NCBI GenBank assembly: GCA_047972995.1
Contig: JBKEBD010000010.1
Location: 1-46,838, forward strand
Origin: JBKEDC01 sp047972995
GTDB lineage: Bacteria > Bacteroidota > Bacteroidia > Bacteroidales > Prolixibacteraceae
Direction: 5' to 3'
DNA length: 46,838 nucleotides
Shown here: positions 9,690 through 20,975 of the stretch, piece by piece
How positions within the stretch are numbered: the stretch's first letter is position 1
How the letters are laid out: each line of letters opens with the position of its first letter
Made by a program: the position numbers and the translations under genes
The notes under the pieces: generated by a model
The model's input: only the letters and a program-made list of their open reading frames with translations
Told to the model about the DNA's origin: nothing
The model's database searches: none

Positions 9690-10681
9690 CAGGGCAAACG
9701 CATGTAGGAAACAAACTAAAGGATTATTGAACAAACAATTGATTATCAATTTGGTAAATTTGTATGATTGCATGGGTTTTATTATATTTATCTGTAAATA
9801 AGTGGGTTGTATAAATGATAAATGAAACAATATAATCTTACTTTTGTGAGATGAAAGACCCTAGAGCACACAATGTAGTCCATTCTCTTGAAAGTATAGT
9901 ATTCATTGCAATTGCTGCGACAATATGCGAAGCAGATAATTGGGAAGAGTCGCTGAATTTGGTATGCTTTGGGAAGATTGATTAACAAGGTTCCTTAAAC
10001 TTGCCTAACGGAACGCCATCACATGACACATTCAATAGATTCTTCTCCGTTCTTGACCCTAACGAGTTTGAGAATGCCTTTCAAAGGTGGATGAAAGAAG
10101 CTTATGCTCAAGTTGTCAGAGATGTGATAAGCATAGATGGAAAAACAAAGAGAGGTATTAATGGGATTGATATTGTTGCCACTCATATCGTGAGAGCATG
10201 GAGTAATGAAAGTGAGATTGCATTAGGCCAATTGAAAACTGATAGTAAGTAATGAAATCACGGCAATCCCAGAACTTCTAGACACTCTGTTGTTAAAGGA
10301 CTCTGTTGTAACGATTCATGCCATGGGATGCCCAAGAAAAATTGCTGAAAAATTGTAGAAAAGCAAGCAGACTATATATTGGCTCTAAAAGGCAATTAAA
10401 AGGAACTTTATAGAGATGTTATTGACAGTTTTAAATTCTTGAAACCAACAGATACAAGTCAAGATTTAGATGCCGTTCATGGTAGAATAGAAACTCGAAG
10501 GTGCTCTGTCATTGAAGATCTAAGTATGCTTATCGATCATGCAGACAATCCTTGGTGTGGATTAAAATCCATAGTAAAAGTAGATAGTGAGCGTATAAAC
10601 AAAACAACTGGCGAAATATCTTTGGAAACCAGATACTGCATCAGTACGCTGAATGATGCTGAATTCATAAACAATGCAGTT
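9690..10681 (+). mobile_element. Decayed ISAs1-family insertion sequence, left end preserved, right end lost
   Basis: The left end is marked by the terminal repeat CAGGGCAAACGCATGTAG at 9690. A broken ISAs1-type transposase reads rightward from 9851. No matching right terminal repeat (ATGCGTTTGCCCTG) was found before the TolC-like sequence begins near 10874, so the right end was probably removed by a deletion that also took the 5' end of the tolC-like gene. The right boundary given is where transposase similarity stops being convincing; 10682-10870 is unassigned. Confidence 0.75.
9851..10681 (+). pseudogene. ISAs1-family transposase, multiply broken
   Basis: The family pattern is clear across three frames. 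The N-terminus is MKDPRAHNVVHSLESIVFIAI with ADNWEE (stop TAA near 9982), then LPNGTPSHDTFNRFFSVLDP and the first catalytic block VISIDGKTKRG (10001-10252). Next come ITAIPELLDTLLLKDSVVTIHAMGC (about 10257-10340) and DLDAVHGRIETRRCSVIEDL with the catalytic glutamate (10439-10684). Frame changes near 10245 and between about 10340 and 10440, plus at least two internal stops, disable it. The usual second catalytic aspartate (TIDAMGC) reads as histidine here. The enzyme cannot be functional, though an intact relative elsewhere in the genome could still mobilise its ends. Confidence 0.85.
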
Positions 10682-10873
10682 TGAAAATCATCATATGTTT
10701 TATGCTTTACCCCGTCAAGGGAATCAGCATCTAGGCAAGTTTGAGCATTACTCGTTGTTTGTTGCAGATGAGCAATACAAGATAAAACAAACTGCTCTCC
10801 CTTGTTTAGAGGACATTAGAACGTACAGCGTTAATACATATTTGCAAGAAGACTTTCGAACAGGAAACACAAT

Positions 10874-12141
10874 TACAATCGATCGATTTCGGAGTTTTGG
10901 GATTCCAACGACCAACAGTACTACCCCTATCAGGTGCAGAACCTTTCTACCAATGCACGAATGTCGCTCAATCAGAATGTAAAAGCTACGGGCGGGGTGC
11001 TTTCGGCTTCGTCGTCCTTGCATCGCAGTCAGACCTTCAAAGAAGTGGGCGATGACTTTACGACCTACATCTCTAATCCGATCTCGTTGACCTACGCACA
11101 AAACTTCTCACGCATCAATACCTTCAAATGGCAAGTTCAGCTAGATTCTTTGATGTATAATGAGGCACGGATGCAGTATCTAGAGGATGTGGAAGCGATG
11201 AAGATTAAAGCAATCGATTTGTATTTCTCGCTGTTGATGGCCGAGGTGAGTTGTCAGATAGCAGAGCAGAACAAAGCCAATGCCGATACGCTTTATTATT
11301 TCGGAGAATAAAAGCTGGCAATTGGAGCGATAACACGTGATGATTACCTCAACCTACAGTTGCGCAAGGTGAATGCAGAAATAGATTAGGACACCCGAAA
11401 ACAAGATTATATGCAAGCGCAGTTGGCAATCAACAACTTTCTAGAGTTGCCTATGGATACCGAAATTAAGTGCGAAGTACCTAGCCAACTGCCCAGCTTT
11501 GCTATAAATGCCAATACGGCTCTAGGCAAGGCATATGAAAACAACCCAGACATCATCGCACTAGAGGCAAACCTTGTGCAAGTACGGCGCGATGTGAAGG
11601 CTGCAAAGCGCAACAGATATTCTGCAGACTTTAGAGCAACAGTGGGCTTGAATCAGAATCAGGATAAGCTAGCGAATGCCTACAAAGAGCTACAAGACCA
11701 AGAAACGGTATCCTTTACGGTTTCTATCCCGCTGTTGGACTGGGGCGAAGGGCGACGCAGTATCAATCGGGCACAAGTGAATCAAATGATGCAGGAAGAG
11801 TCGGCACGGAAGCGGAAAGATGCCATAGCTATTGAGATTATGAACATGGTGAGTGATTTCAACATCCGCTATAAGCAGGTGGCTGCCTCAGAGAAAGCCA
11901 ACAGCATAGCGCAAGAAGCCTACGATGCCGTGCAGCAACAGTTCATGTTGGGCAAGTCGAGCGTATTGGAGGTGAACAGTTCATACACCAGCATGCAAAG
12001 CGCTCAAAACAACTACATCAGTTCACTGAATCGCTTTTGGGTGCAGCTGTATTCTTTGCGTAGGATTTGCCTCTACGATTTTGAACAAGGACAAGACATA
12101 TCGGCCGACTTTGATGCTTTGCTCGATGTTGATTACAAATA

Positions 12142-12142
<1 letters not shown>
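10874..12142 (+). pseudogene. TolC-like outer-membrane efflux protein, 5'-truncated with two nonsense codons
   Basis: TolC family proteins form the outer-membrane channel of tripartite pumps. Similarity starts near EFWDSNDQQYYPYQVQNLS (about 10892) and runs through the typical SLNQNVKATGG, ISLTYAQNF, EAMKIKAIDLYFSLLMAEV, QAQLAINNFLELP, PDIIALEANLVQVRRDVKAAKRN, VSFTVSIPLLDWGEGRRSINRAQ and QQQFMLGKSSVLEVNSSYTSMQSAQNNYI. The signal peptide and first helices are missing. One reading frame spans the rest but holds TAA at 11309 and TAG at 11387. The last codon is followed directly by the RND pump gene, whose presumed ancestral ATG overlapped this stop. Confidence 0.85.
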
Positions 12143-15227
<3,085 letters not shown>

Positions 15228-15265
15228 AATAGATTATTGAAATGCACTGCAGATTTTAAATATAG

Positions 15266-15476
15266 AACCTAATAACCTGAGTTCTGGATAAGCTTTCACC
15301 ACAGGATTTATTTCAAATATAGCCGCACTTAAGAGCCTTTTGCTCTGTCTTTGGCATAAATTCCGTCTTTCCCACTCGAAATATCCCGATATTCCTTCGT
15401 GGAAAAGCCGAAATTTCTACTTAAAAAACAGAACAACCTGAGGTAAAATCTTATCCAGAACTCAAGTTAGTAGGTT
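15266..15476. repeat. 211-bp element bounded by 31-bp inverted repeats
   Basis: The left arm at 15266-15296 (AACCTAATAACCTGAGTTCT...) matches the reverse complement of 15446-15476 with about three mismatches in 31 nt; the shared core is TGAGTTCTGGATAAG. The interior has no open frame of note. It fills most of the convergent gap between the RND pseudogene and mnmE. A non-autonomous transposable element is the likeliest explanation, although no clear target duplication flanks it; it might also serve as a terminator. Confidence 0.6.
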
Positions 15477-15507
15477 TTATAAGGGGTTTGTATTTATTTT
15501 GATGCGG

Positions 15508-16902
15508 TTACTTTCCGATACAGAAGTTTTTAAAGATATGTCCAAGTACTTCATCGTGGGCAATATCTCCTGTGATTTCTTGTAAGGTGTAGTTGGCTTC
15601 GCGGATGTCTTGGGCGAGGAAGTCACCGCTGATTTGTTGGCTGATGCCATCAAGCACTCGTTGAATGGCGGTTTGAGCATTCTTTAAGGTTTCATAGTGT
15701 CGAATGTTTGATACAATAATATCGTTGCCTTCCGATTGATTGAGGGGACTGTTCTCAAGAAGAAGATCTTCTAATTCATAGAGGTTTTGTTTCTCTTTGG
15801 CAGATAGGAATACGAGGTGTTCATTGTGTGCTAAGCTCAAATCAAGCATGAACGACGAAAGTTTATGGCGTTGCACTTGGTCGGTTTTGTTTGCCACAAT
15901 GATGAGTTGTTGTTCCTCAATGCGCTCACGAATGGCTTCAATATGCGCCGATATTTCTGCAATTGATTTGGTGAAATCAATCACTAAAAGCACCATTTCG
16001 GCTTCTTCCAATTTAGTATAGCTGCGCTCGATGCCGATTTTTTCAATGGCATCTGATGTTTCGCGAAGCCCTGCGGTGTCGAAGAAACGGAAAGTAGAAC
16101 CATGAATGTTTATGGTATCTTCAATTACATCACGTGTAGTGCCATGAATGTCTGAAACGATAGCTTTTTCTTCATTCAACAGGGCATTGAGCAGTGTAGA
16201 TTTACCCGCATTGGTTTCTCCCACAATAGCTACAGGCACTCCATTTTTGAGTGCATTTCCGAGTTTGAAAGAGTTGGCAAGTCCTGAAATGTGAGCTTCA
16301 ATTTCCTGACAAAGACTTAGAAGCTCTTGGCGATTAGCAAATTCCACGTCTTCTTCGCTGAAGTCAAGCTCTAATTCAACCATAGCAATGAAGTGCAACA
16401 TACGCTCTCGAAGTTTTGCAATTTCTTTAGAAAATCCACCGCGCATTTGCTTCAATGCCATTTGGTGGTTGGCGGCATTGCTCGATGAAATGAGGTCGGC
16501 GACTGCTTCAGCTTGAGACAAGTCCATTTTGCCATTTAAGAATGCACGTTGGGTAAATTCGCCTGGTTTTGCCATGTGCGACCCCTTGTCGATAAGTAGT
16601 TGCAATATACGTTGTTGAATGTACACCGAACCGTGGCAAGAAATCTCCACCACATCTTCGCCAGTGAAAGAGTGGGGGGCTCGAAATAGCGTAACGACCA
16701 CTTCGTCAATATCATTATCGTTGTCGAAGATGGTGCCAAAGTGTATGGAGTTTGCTTTTTGTTCACCTAGCAATTTGCCTTGTTTTGGTGAACGAAAAAC
16801 TTTTTCAGCTATGTTGATGGCTTCATTTCCTGAAAGGCGAAGAGTGGCAATGGCTCCCATTCCTGGGGAAGTGGCAATGGCGCATATGGTTGTGTTTTCC
16901 AT
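15508..16902 (-). CDS. mnmE: tRNA uridine-5-carboxymethylaminomethyl GTPase MnmE
   Basis: With MnmG it modifies the wobble uridine (U34) of several tRNAs. The ATG at 16902 gives a 464-residue protein starting MENTTICAIATSPGMGAIATLRLSG, the normal MnmE N-terminal formyl-THF domain. Upstream in-frame codons to 17076 run into a transposable element and are not credible. The GTPase domain has GETNAGKSTLLN (about 228-239), the GTTRD switch (254-258), DTAG (275-278) and NKTD. The protein ends with the family's C-terminal FCIGK, whose cysteine is needed for activity. It diverges from fabG; a 206-bp element sits between them about 100 nt upstream of this start. Confidence 0.95.
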   Translation of the reverse strand: MENTTICAIATSPGMGAIATLRLSGNEAINIAEKVFRSPKQGKLLGEQKANSIHFGTIFDNDNDIDEVVVTLFRAPHSFTGEDVVEISCHGSVYIQQRILQLLIDKGSHMAKPGEFTQRAFLNGKMDLSQAEAVADLISSSNAANHQMALKQMRGGFSKEIAKLRERMLHFIAMVELELDFSEEDVEFANRQELLSLCQEIEAHISGLANSFKLGNALKNGVPVAIVGETNAGKSTLLNALLNEEKAIVSDIHGTTRDVIEDTINIHGSTFRFFDTAGLRETSDAIEKIGIERSYTKLEEAEMVLLVIDFTKSIAEISAHIEAIRERIEEQQLIIVANKTDQVQRHKLSSFMLDLSLAHNEHLVFLSAKEKQNLYELEDLLLENSPLNQSEGNDIIVSNIRHYETLKNAQTAIQRVLDGISQQISGDFLAQDIREANYTLQEITGDIAHDEVLGHIFKNFCIGK

Positions 16903-17002
16903 TTGTTTGTTTTTGTGTAGAGCAGCAATATTTTGTGTCTCGTAGTATTTTTGAACTTTGGCACAAAGATAATATTTATTAGCTATGGGTTGATAGCTTT
17001 GA

Positions 17003-17208
17003 CAGGGCAAACGCATATAAGAACAGTTAGTTCGTAGGACTTCAATCTTAATAGAACAGCTAGTTGAGCTAGTCACCTTTATTCCCCTTTAGGGGATGGA
17101 TATGTATCTCCTAAAGTGGAAATTATTGTTCGGCAAACCGTTTTTCTATTTAGATTAATCGCCTTTGGCGAAAAACATACACCAATATTTCTACATGCGT
17201 TTGCCCTG
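17003..17208. mobile_element. 206-bp MITE with inverted terminal repeats and 10-bp target duplication
   Basis: The left end CAGGGCAAACGCATATAAGAA and the right end (reverse complement CAGGGCAAACGCATGTAGAA) share 14 identical outer bases, then 4 of the next 7. The element is flanked on both sides by ATAGCTTTGA (16993-17002 and 17209-17218), a perfect 10-bp target duplication. There is no coding capacity. The ends equal that of the ISAs1-type remnant at 9690, so this is a non-autonomous derivative moved by that family's transposase. It sits in the divergent mnmE/fabG promoter region. Inside are a CCCCTTTAGGGG palindrome near 17085-17100 and CGCCTTTGGCG near 17160-17170. Confidence 0.9.
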
Positions 17209-17347
17209 ATAGCTTTGAGAGGTAGGCTTATGGTTTTAGATGACAACTTGCAGCCGTTTTTTATTTAAAAAATGCTAGCTTTCTGATTGATTGATATTAT
17301 ATTTGTATTTCAGAAATATAGAAATTCTATTTAAAACAGATAAATAA

Positions 17348-18094
17348 ATGAAGTTATTAGAAGGAAAAACAGCCATCATCACGGGAGCTTCTCGCGGTAT
17401 TGGTAAAGCAATAGCCTTGAAATTTGCAGAGGCTGGTTGCAATGTAGCTTTCACCGACTTGGTGGAAAATGAAGCTATGAAACAAACGGAAGCAGAATTA
17501 GCAGCCATGGGTGTAAAAGCTAAAGGCTATGCCTCGAATGCAGCAGATTTTGCAGATGCCGACTCTGTGGTAGAACAAATTTTAAAAGACTTTAATAGCA
17601 TTGATGCTTTGGTAAACAATGCAGGTATCACCAAAGATACTTTGTTGATGCGTATGACAGAAGAACAATGGGATGCTGTGATTAATGTGAATTTGAAATC
17701 GGTCTTCAACTTTACTAAAGCGGTGCAAAAAACCATGTTGAAACAAAAAAGTGGTTCTATCATCAACTTGAGCTCTGTTGTTGGTGTGAGCGGAAATGCT
17801 GGTCAGTCTAACTATTCTGCATCGAAAGCAGGTATCATTGGTTTCACGAAGTCGATTGCTAAAGAATTGGGTTCTCGCGGTGTGCGTTCAAATGCAATTG
17901 CTCCCGGGTTCATCATTACTGAAATGACAGGTGCTATTCCTGAAAAAGCTCGCAAGGCTTGGGAATCTACTATTCCAATGAAACGTGGTGGTACACCAGA
18001 AGAAGTTGCTAAGGTAGCTTTATTCTTGGCTTCAGATTTGTCATCTTTTGTAAGTGGTCAGGTTATCAACGTGTGTGGTGCAATGAACACTTAG
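17348..18094 (+). CDS. fabG: 3-oxoacyl-[acyl-carrier-protein] reductase
   Basis: Reduces beta-ketoacyl-ACP with NADPH in fatty-acid synthesis. The 248-residue short-chain dehydrogenase has the cofactor loop GASRGIG (13-19), NNAG (90-93) and the catalytic set Ser143 (LSSVVG), Tyr156 and Lys160 (YSASK). It ends with the FabG-type VSGQVINVCGAMNT. It is preceded by about 130 nt of AT-rich sequence after the inserted element at 17003-17208, so its original promoter may have been separated or replaced. A terminator hairpin follows within 30 nt, so the gene appears to stand alone. Confidence 0.93.
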   Translation: MKLLEGKTAIITGASRGIGKAIALKFAEAGCNVAFTDLVENEAMKQTEAELAAMGVKAKGYASNAADFADADSVVEQILKDFNSIDALVNNAGITKDTLLMRMTEEQWDAVINVNLKSVFNFTKAVQKTMLKQKSGSIINLSSVVGVSGNAGQSNYSASKAGIIGFTKSIAKELGSRGVRSNAIAPGFIITEMTGAIPEKARKAWESTIPMKRGGTPEEVAKVALFLASDLSSFVSGQVINVCGAMNT

Positions 18095-18117
18095 GATTTG
18101 ATTGAAAGTCTATATAA

Positions 18118-18149
18118 GAAAGAGTTATCCCTAGGGTAGCTCTTTTTTG
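18118..18149 (+). terminator. fabG terminator
   Basis: Near-perfect hairpin AAAGAGTTATCCCT / AGGGTAGCTCTTT followed by a T run, about 25 nt after the fabG stop codon. Confidence 0.8.
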
Positions 18150-18193
18150 TTACCCCATGATTTGGACAATGAGCAATTGCAAACTTGACGGAG

Positions 18194-18560
18194 TGTCTCG
18201 TCCTAAAATAAGTTTACAGGTTAATATTTAAATACTGTTATTTGTTTACATGTTTGTTTTACTCCTGACATTGGTTTACAAATGTAGTTTCTTTTTGCCA
18301 ATTATTTTTCCATAGTTTTCTTATTTCTAAAGGTTCGGTAGAGTCGTGAACATAGCTAAGAGTTAGATTACTAATGCTCATGTGAGGTCTTTCATTGTTG
18401 AACAGAGCGATAATCTTTATGAGTACATATTTTGCTTTCTTTAGAATTTCAACCTTTTGAGCACAAAGGTATTCTTTTTTTATAATTCCATTGATACGCT
18501 CCGCAATAGCATTCTCCCGAGGATCTCCATTTTGAACTCCATTATCCTGTAATTTAGGGG
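18194..18560 (-). mobile_element. IS3-family insertion sequence remnant (transposase 3' end plus terminal repeat)
   Basis: The end of the element is marked by TGTCTCGTCCTAAAATAAG at 18194, a TG-starting end as in many IS3-type elements. Reading left from about 18558, the minus strand encodes the 3' end of the transposase. The other end and most of the transposase are gone; similarity fades beyond 18558. The 628-nt gap between fabG and the hydrolase gene is mostly this remnant plus the hydrolase promoter. Confidence 0.75.
18259..18558 (-). pseudogene. IS3-family transposase (OrfB) C-terminal fragment
   Basis: About 100 codons of the integrase-core C-terminus remain: NGDPRENAIAERINGIIKKEYL, with the catalytic glutamate in the family's NGD-x-x-EN-A-AER-NG-K-EY pattern, then KKAKYVLIKIIALFNNERPHMSISNLTL and WKNNWQKE, ending at TAA (18259-18261). 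The first two catalytic aspartates and the N-terminal DNA-binding part are absent. Upstream in-frame sequence to about 18630 no longer resembles a transposase. It is non-functional. Confidence 0.8.
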
Positions 18561-18666
18561 TTAGAGTTGTTGAAAAACAGTCGATTAGTGAATGAAAAAA
18601 AACTTTGGTTCAAAAAAAATGTTAGATACTCTTCGTAGGATTACTCTCTAAAAGAGATTATTTAGC

Positions 18667-18674
18667 TACTTTTG
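18667..18674 (+). promoter_or_regulatory. Bacteroidota-type -7 box (TACTTTTG)
   Basis: TACTTTTG fits the TAnnTTTG -7 consensus and lies 49 nt before the hydrolase start at 18723. No good TTTG -33 match sits at the right distance. A short CTCTAAAAGAG palindrome precedes it. Confidence 0.45.
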
Positions 18675-18722
18675 AAATGGGAAGACACAACGACATTATT
18701 TCATAACTAAAAGTACAATGCC

Positions 18723-20099
18723 ATGCGTTTCATATTACTCTCATACATTTTATTGATTAGCTCATTCGTTTCAGCTCAGAACCATATTGCAGGTAATTGG
18801 TGGGGAACACTTCGCACGCCATCTCAAAATTTACGCTTGGCATTTCGCATTGTTTGTAGCTCGGGGGAAATAAAAACAACCATGGATAGTCCCGACCAAG
18901 GAGCAATGGGGCTGCTTGTAAATCACACGGTGTTTCATGCCGATACTATAAAAATGAGCTTAACCGAGCTTCGAGCATCTTATGTGGGAGTGTTGAAAGG
19001 CGATGGTTCAATAGAGGGCACCTTTAAGCAATCGGGCATGAGTTTTCCTTTGAACCTGCATTGTGGAGAAGTGGAGTTAAACCGCCCACAAACGCCCAAA
19101 GCTCCTTTTGATTACCAAGTGGAAGAAGTGCGATTTATAAATAAGCACGCAGGGAATATTCAACTGGCAGGCACGCTCACTTTGCCCAAAAATGTGGCAA
19201 AAGCTCCGGTGGCTGTGCTTATTTCGGGCAGCGGATTGCAAGACCGCAATGAGTCAATCTACGGACATAAGCCATTTGCCGTTATGGCAGATTATTTAAC
19301 CAATAGAGGAATTGCGGTGTTGCGCTTTGATGATCGTTCTTTTGGGGAATCGGAAGGTGATGCTACGCACGCCACTACGGCTGATTTTGCTACCGATGTG
19401 GAGGCGGCGATTGATTTTTTGCGAAAGCGTAAAGACATTGATAAAAAAAGAATCGGACTCATAGGGCACAGTGAAGGAGGTTTAATTGCCCCGATGGTGG
19501 CTGCTCAAAGAAAAGATGTAGCATGGGTAGTGCTTCTAGCTTCTCCGGGTGTGTCTGGCAATGAGTTGCTTTTAGAACAGCAACAACTCATGGGAAAGGC
19601 TGGAGGAATGAACGACAAACAGTTGGAAGCATTGCAATATAACAATGCAAAGATGTTTGACATTGTAAAATCATCGGCTACAAAGGAACAAGCGAGCGAT
19701 TCAATTTGGAATTATATGGAAGCTAGCGGATTGATGCAAGAATTTACATTTAATCGAGCAGCCTTTGCAAAGCAAGTGGAACAGCTAACCACAGACTGGA
19801 TGCTATATTTTTTGAAGTATGACCCGACAGAGGTATTGCCCCAAGTGAAATGCCCGGTGCTAATTTCAAATGGAAAGAAAGATTTGCAAGTATCTGTAAA
19901 ACAAAATGTTCCGCCGCTTCGCTTGGCATTGAAGTTGAGTGGGAATAAGCAAGTAACAGTGAAAGAATATGAGGACTTGAACCACCTGTTTCAGGAATGC
20001 CGCACAGGTTCTATTGGTGAATATAGCTTGTTGGAACAAACAATATCTCCGCAAGTGCTGCAAGATATATGTGCATGGGTGAGTAAGGAGTGCGAATAG
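18723..20099 (+). CDS. Secreted alpha/beta hydrolase (serine esterase/peptidase-like)
   Basis: The 458-residue protein has a signal peptide (MRFILLSYILLISSFVSA), an N-terminal beta-rich domain of about 110 residues (IAGNWWGTLRTPSQNLRLAFRI), and an alpha/beta-hydrolase domain. The nucleophile is Ser250 in IGLIGHSEGGLIAPM. The acid is probably Asp in ISNGKKDLQV and the base histidine is in YEDLNHLFQECRTG. VAVLISGSGLQDRNES is the oxyanion-side strand typical of Bacteroidota members annotated as alpha/beta hydrolases or S9-like peptidases. The substrate is unknown. It is a single gene with its own -7 box at 18667, converging on ccsA. Confidence 0.85.
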   Translation: MRFILLSYILLISSFVSAQNHIAGNWWGTLRTPSQNLRLAFRIVCSSGEIKTTMDSPDQGAMGLLVNHTVFHADTIKMSLTELRASYVGVLKGDGSIEGTFKQSGMSFPLNLHCGEVELNRPQTPKAPFDYQVEEVRFINKHAGNIQLAGTLTLPKNVAKAPVAVLISGSGLQDRNESIYGHKPFAVMADYLTNRGIAVLRFDDRSFGESEGDATHATTADFATDVEAAIDFLRKRKDIDKKRIGLIGHSEGGLIAPMVAAQRKDVAWVVLLASPGVSGNELLLEQQQLMGKAGGMNDKQLEALQYNNAKMFDIVKSSATKEQASDSIWNYMEASGLMQEFTFNRAAFAKQVEQLTTDWMLYFLKYDPTEVLPQVKCPVLISNGKKDLQVSVKQNVPPLRLALKLSGNKQVTVKEYEDLNHLFQECRTGSIGEYSLLEQTISPQVLQDICAWVSKECE

Positions 20100-20113
20100 C
20101 CCTTACGTAACAT

Positions 20114-20148
20114 TTAAACCACCTGTTGTTTGTGGTTCAGTGGTTTAA
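20114..20148. terminator. Hairpin between hydrolase and ccsA 3' ends
   Basis: The arms TTAAACCAC (20114-20122) and GTGGTTTAA (20140-20148) are fully complementary with a 17-nt loop, and the right arm includes the ccsA stop codon. Convergent genes on both sides make a shared terminator plausible; there is no long T run. Confidence 0.5.
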
Positions 20149-20930
20149 GAATTAGAATAACTGTGCATACTTGCTTTTGCCGATGGCAGATAGCTCACAC
20201 CTTTCCATGTAATCATGAGGCAAATAAACGCAAAGACGAGCAAATATAAAGCAAATAGCTTTTTGCTTGGTCTATACTTACGGAAATGCACGTAAACCAT
20301 ATAGGCTGCAAATGTGATGAACGCCCATGTTTCCTTAGGGTCCCAACTCCAGAAATGGCACCAAACCTCTTTTGCCCACAGTGCACCCATGAGCAGACCT
20401 AGCATGAGCAAACCCGAACCAATGTAAACTAAATTATCGGTTTGCTGCATGAACTGTTCGCTGTACGACTTCTTATATAAAGCATATATTGCCATGAGTG
20501 TGGCAGCTCCGAGCATGGCATACGACATCATATAAACGCTCACGTGAGGTACAAACCACACCGATTGCAACGCAGGCATGAGGTTCTTCGATTGAACTTC
20601 GGGTTTCAGCAAATTAAGAAGTAGAAACATACTTGCCATGAGTGCTCCATAAACAGGAATCCATTGATACGACCAACGACGATAAATGAAATAACTTATC
20701 CCAGAAAGAAACAGTCCGTACCACAAGCGAGTTTCGCCCATGGTGCGCATAGGTGGTCTTTGCAGGTTTGCCCACATGAGTGCAATGAAAGTACCAATAA
20801 CTATAATGGCACTTACAAACAAGATATTGCCTAGTTTTTTATAGCGAGGGGCAAAGCACAAAAGACTACTTCCCAAAATTAGTAATACCATGGTAACAAT
20901 GGCGAAGAATATATAATGTTCCCAGTTCAT
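20145..20930 (-). CDS. ccsA: Cytochrome c biogenesis protein CcsA (ResC type)
   Basis: Haem-handling subunit of system II cytochrome c maturation, an inner-membrane protein. The 261 residues contain several transmembrane helices and the haem-binding tryptophan-rich motif WCHFWSWDPKETWAF (about 190-205), with histidines at 129 and 213 that could be the external haem ligands. It lies 45 nt after ccsB and is the last gene of nrfH-nrfA-ccsB-ccsA, so the maturation machinery is made together with the multihaem cytochromes it serves. Confidence 0.92.
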   Translation of the reverse strand: MNWEHYIFFAIVTMVLLILGSSLLCFAPRYKKLGNILFVSAIIVIGTFIALMWANLQRPPMRTMGETRLWYGLFLSGISYFIYRRWSYQWIPVYGALMASMFLLLNLLKPEVQSKNLMPALQSVWFVPHVSVYMMSYAMLGAATLMAIYALYKKSYSEQFMQQTDNLVYIGSGLLMLGLLMGALWAKEVWCHFWSWDPKETWAFITFAAYMVYVHFRKYRPSKKLFALYLLVFAFICLMITWKGVSYLPSAKASMHSYSNS

Positions 20931-20975
20931 TTTTTTAAGTTATGAGTTGCAAATGTGAAACTTCATTCGTAATGG

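Noticed and set aside
10674..10982. Open frame of about 100 codons spanning the IS/tolC junction
   Set aside because: Its first part follows the end of the transposase frame and its last part is an out-of-frame reading of the TolC sequence; no family resemblance.
16903..17076. 58-residue N-terminal extension of MnmE
   Set aside because: It runs into the transposable element and lacks similarity to MnmE, whose normal N-terminus begins at 16902.
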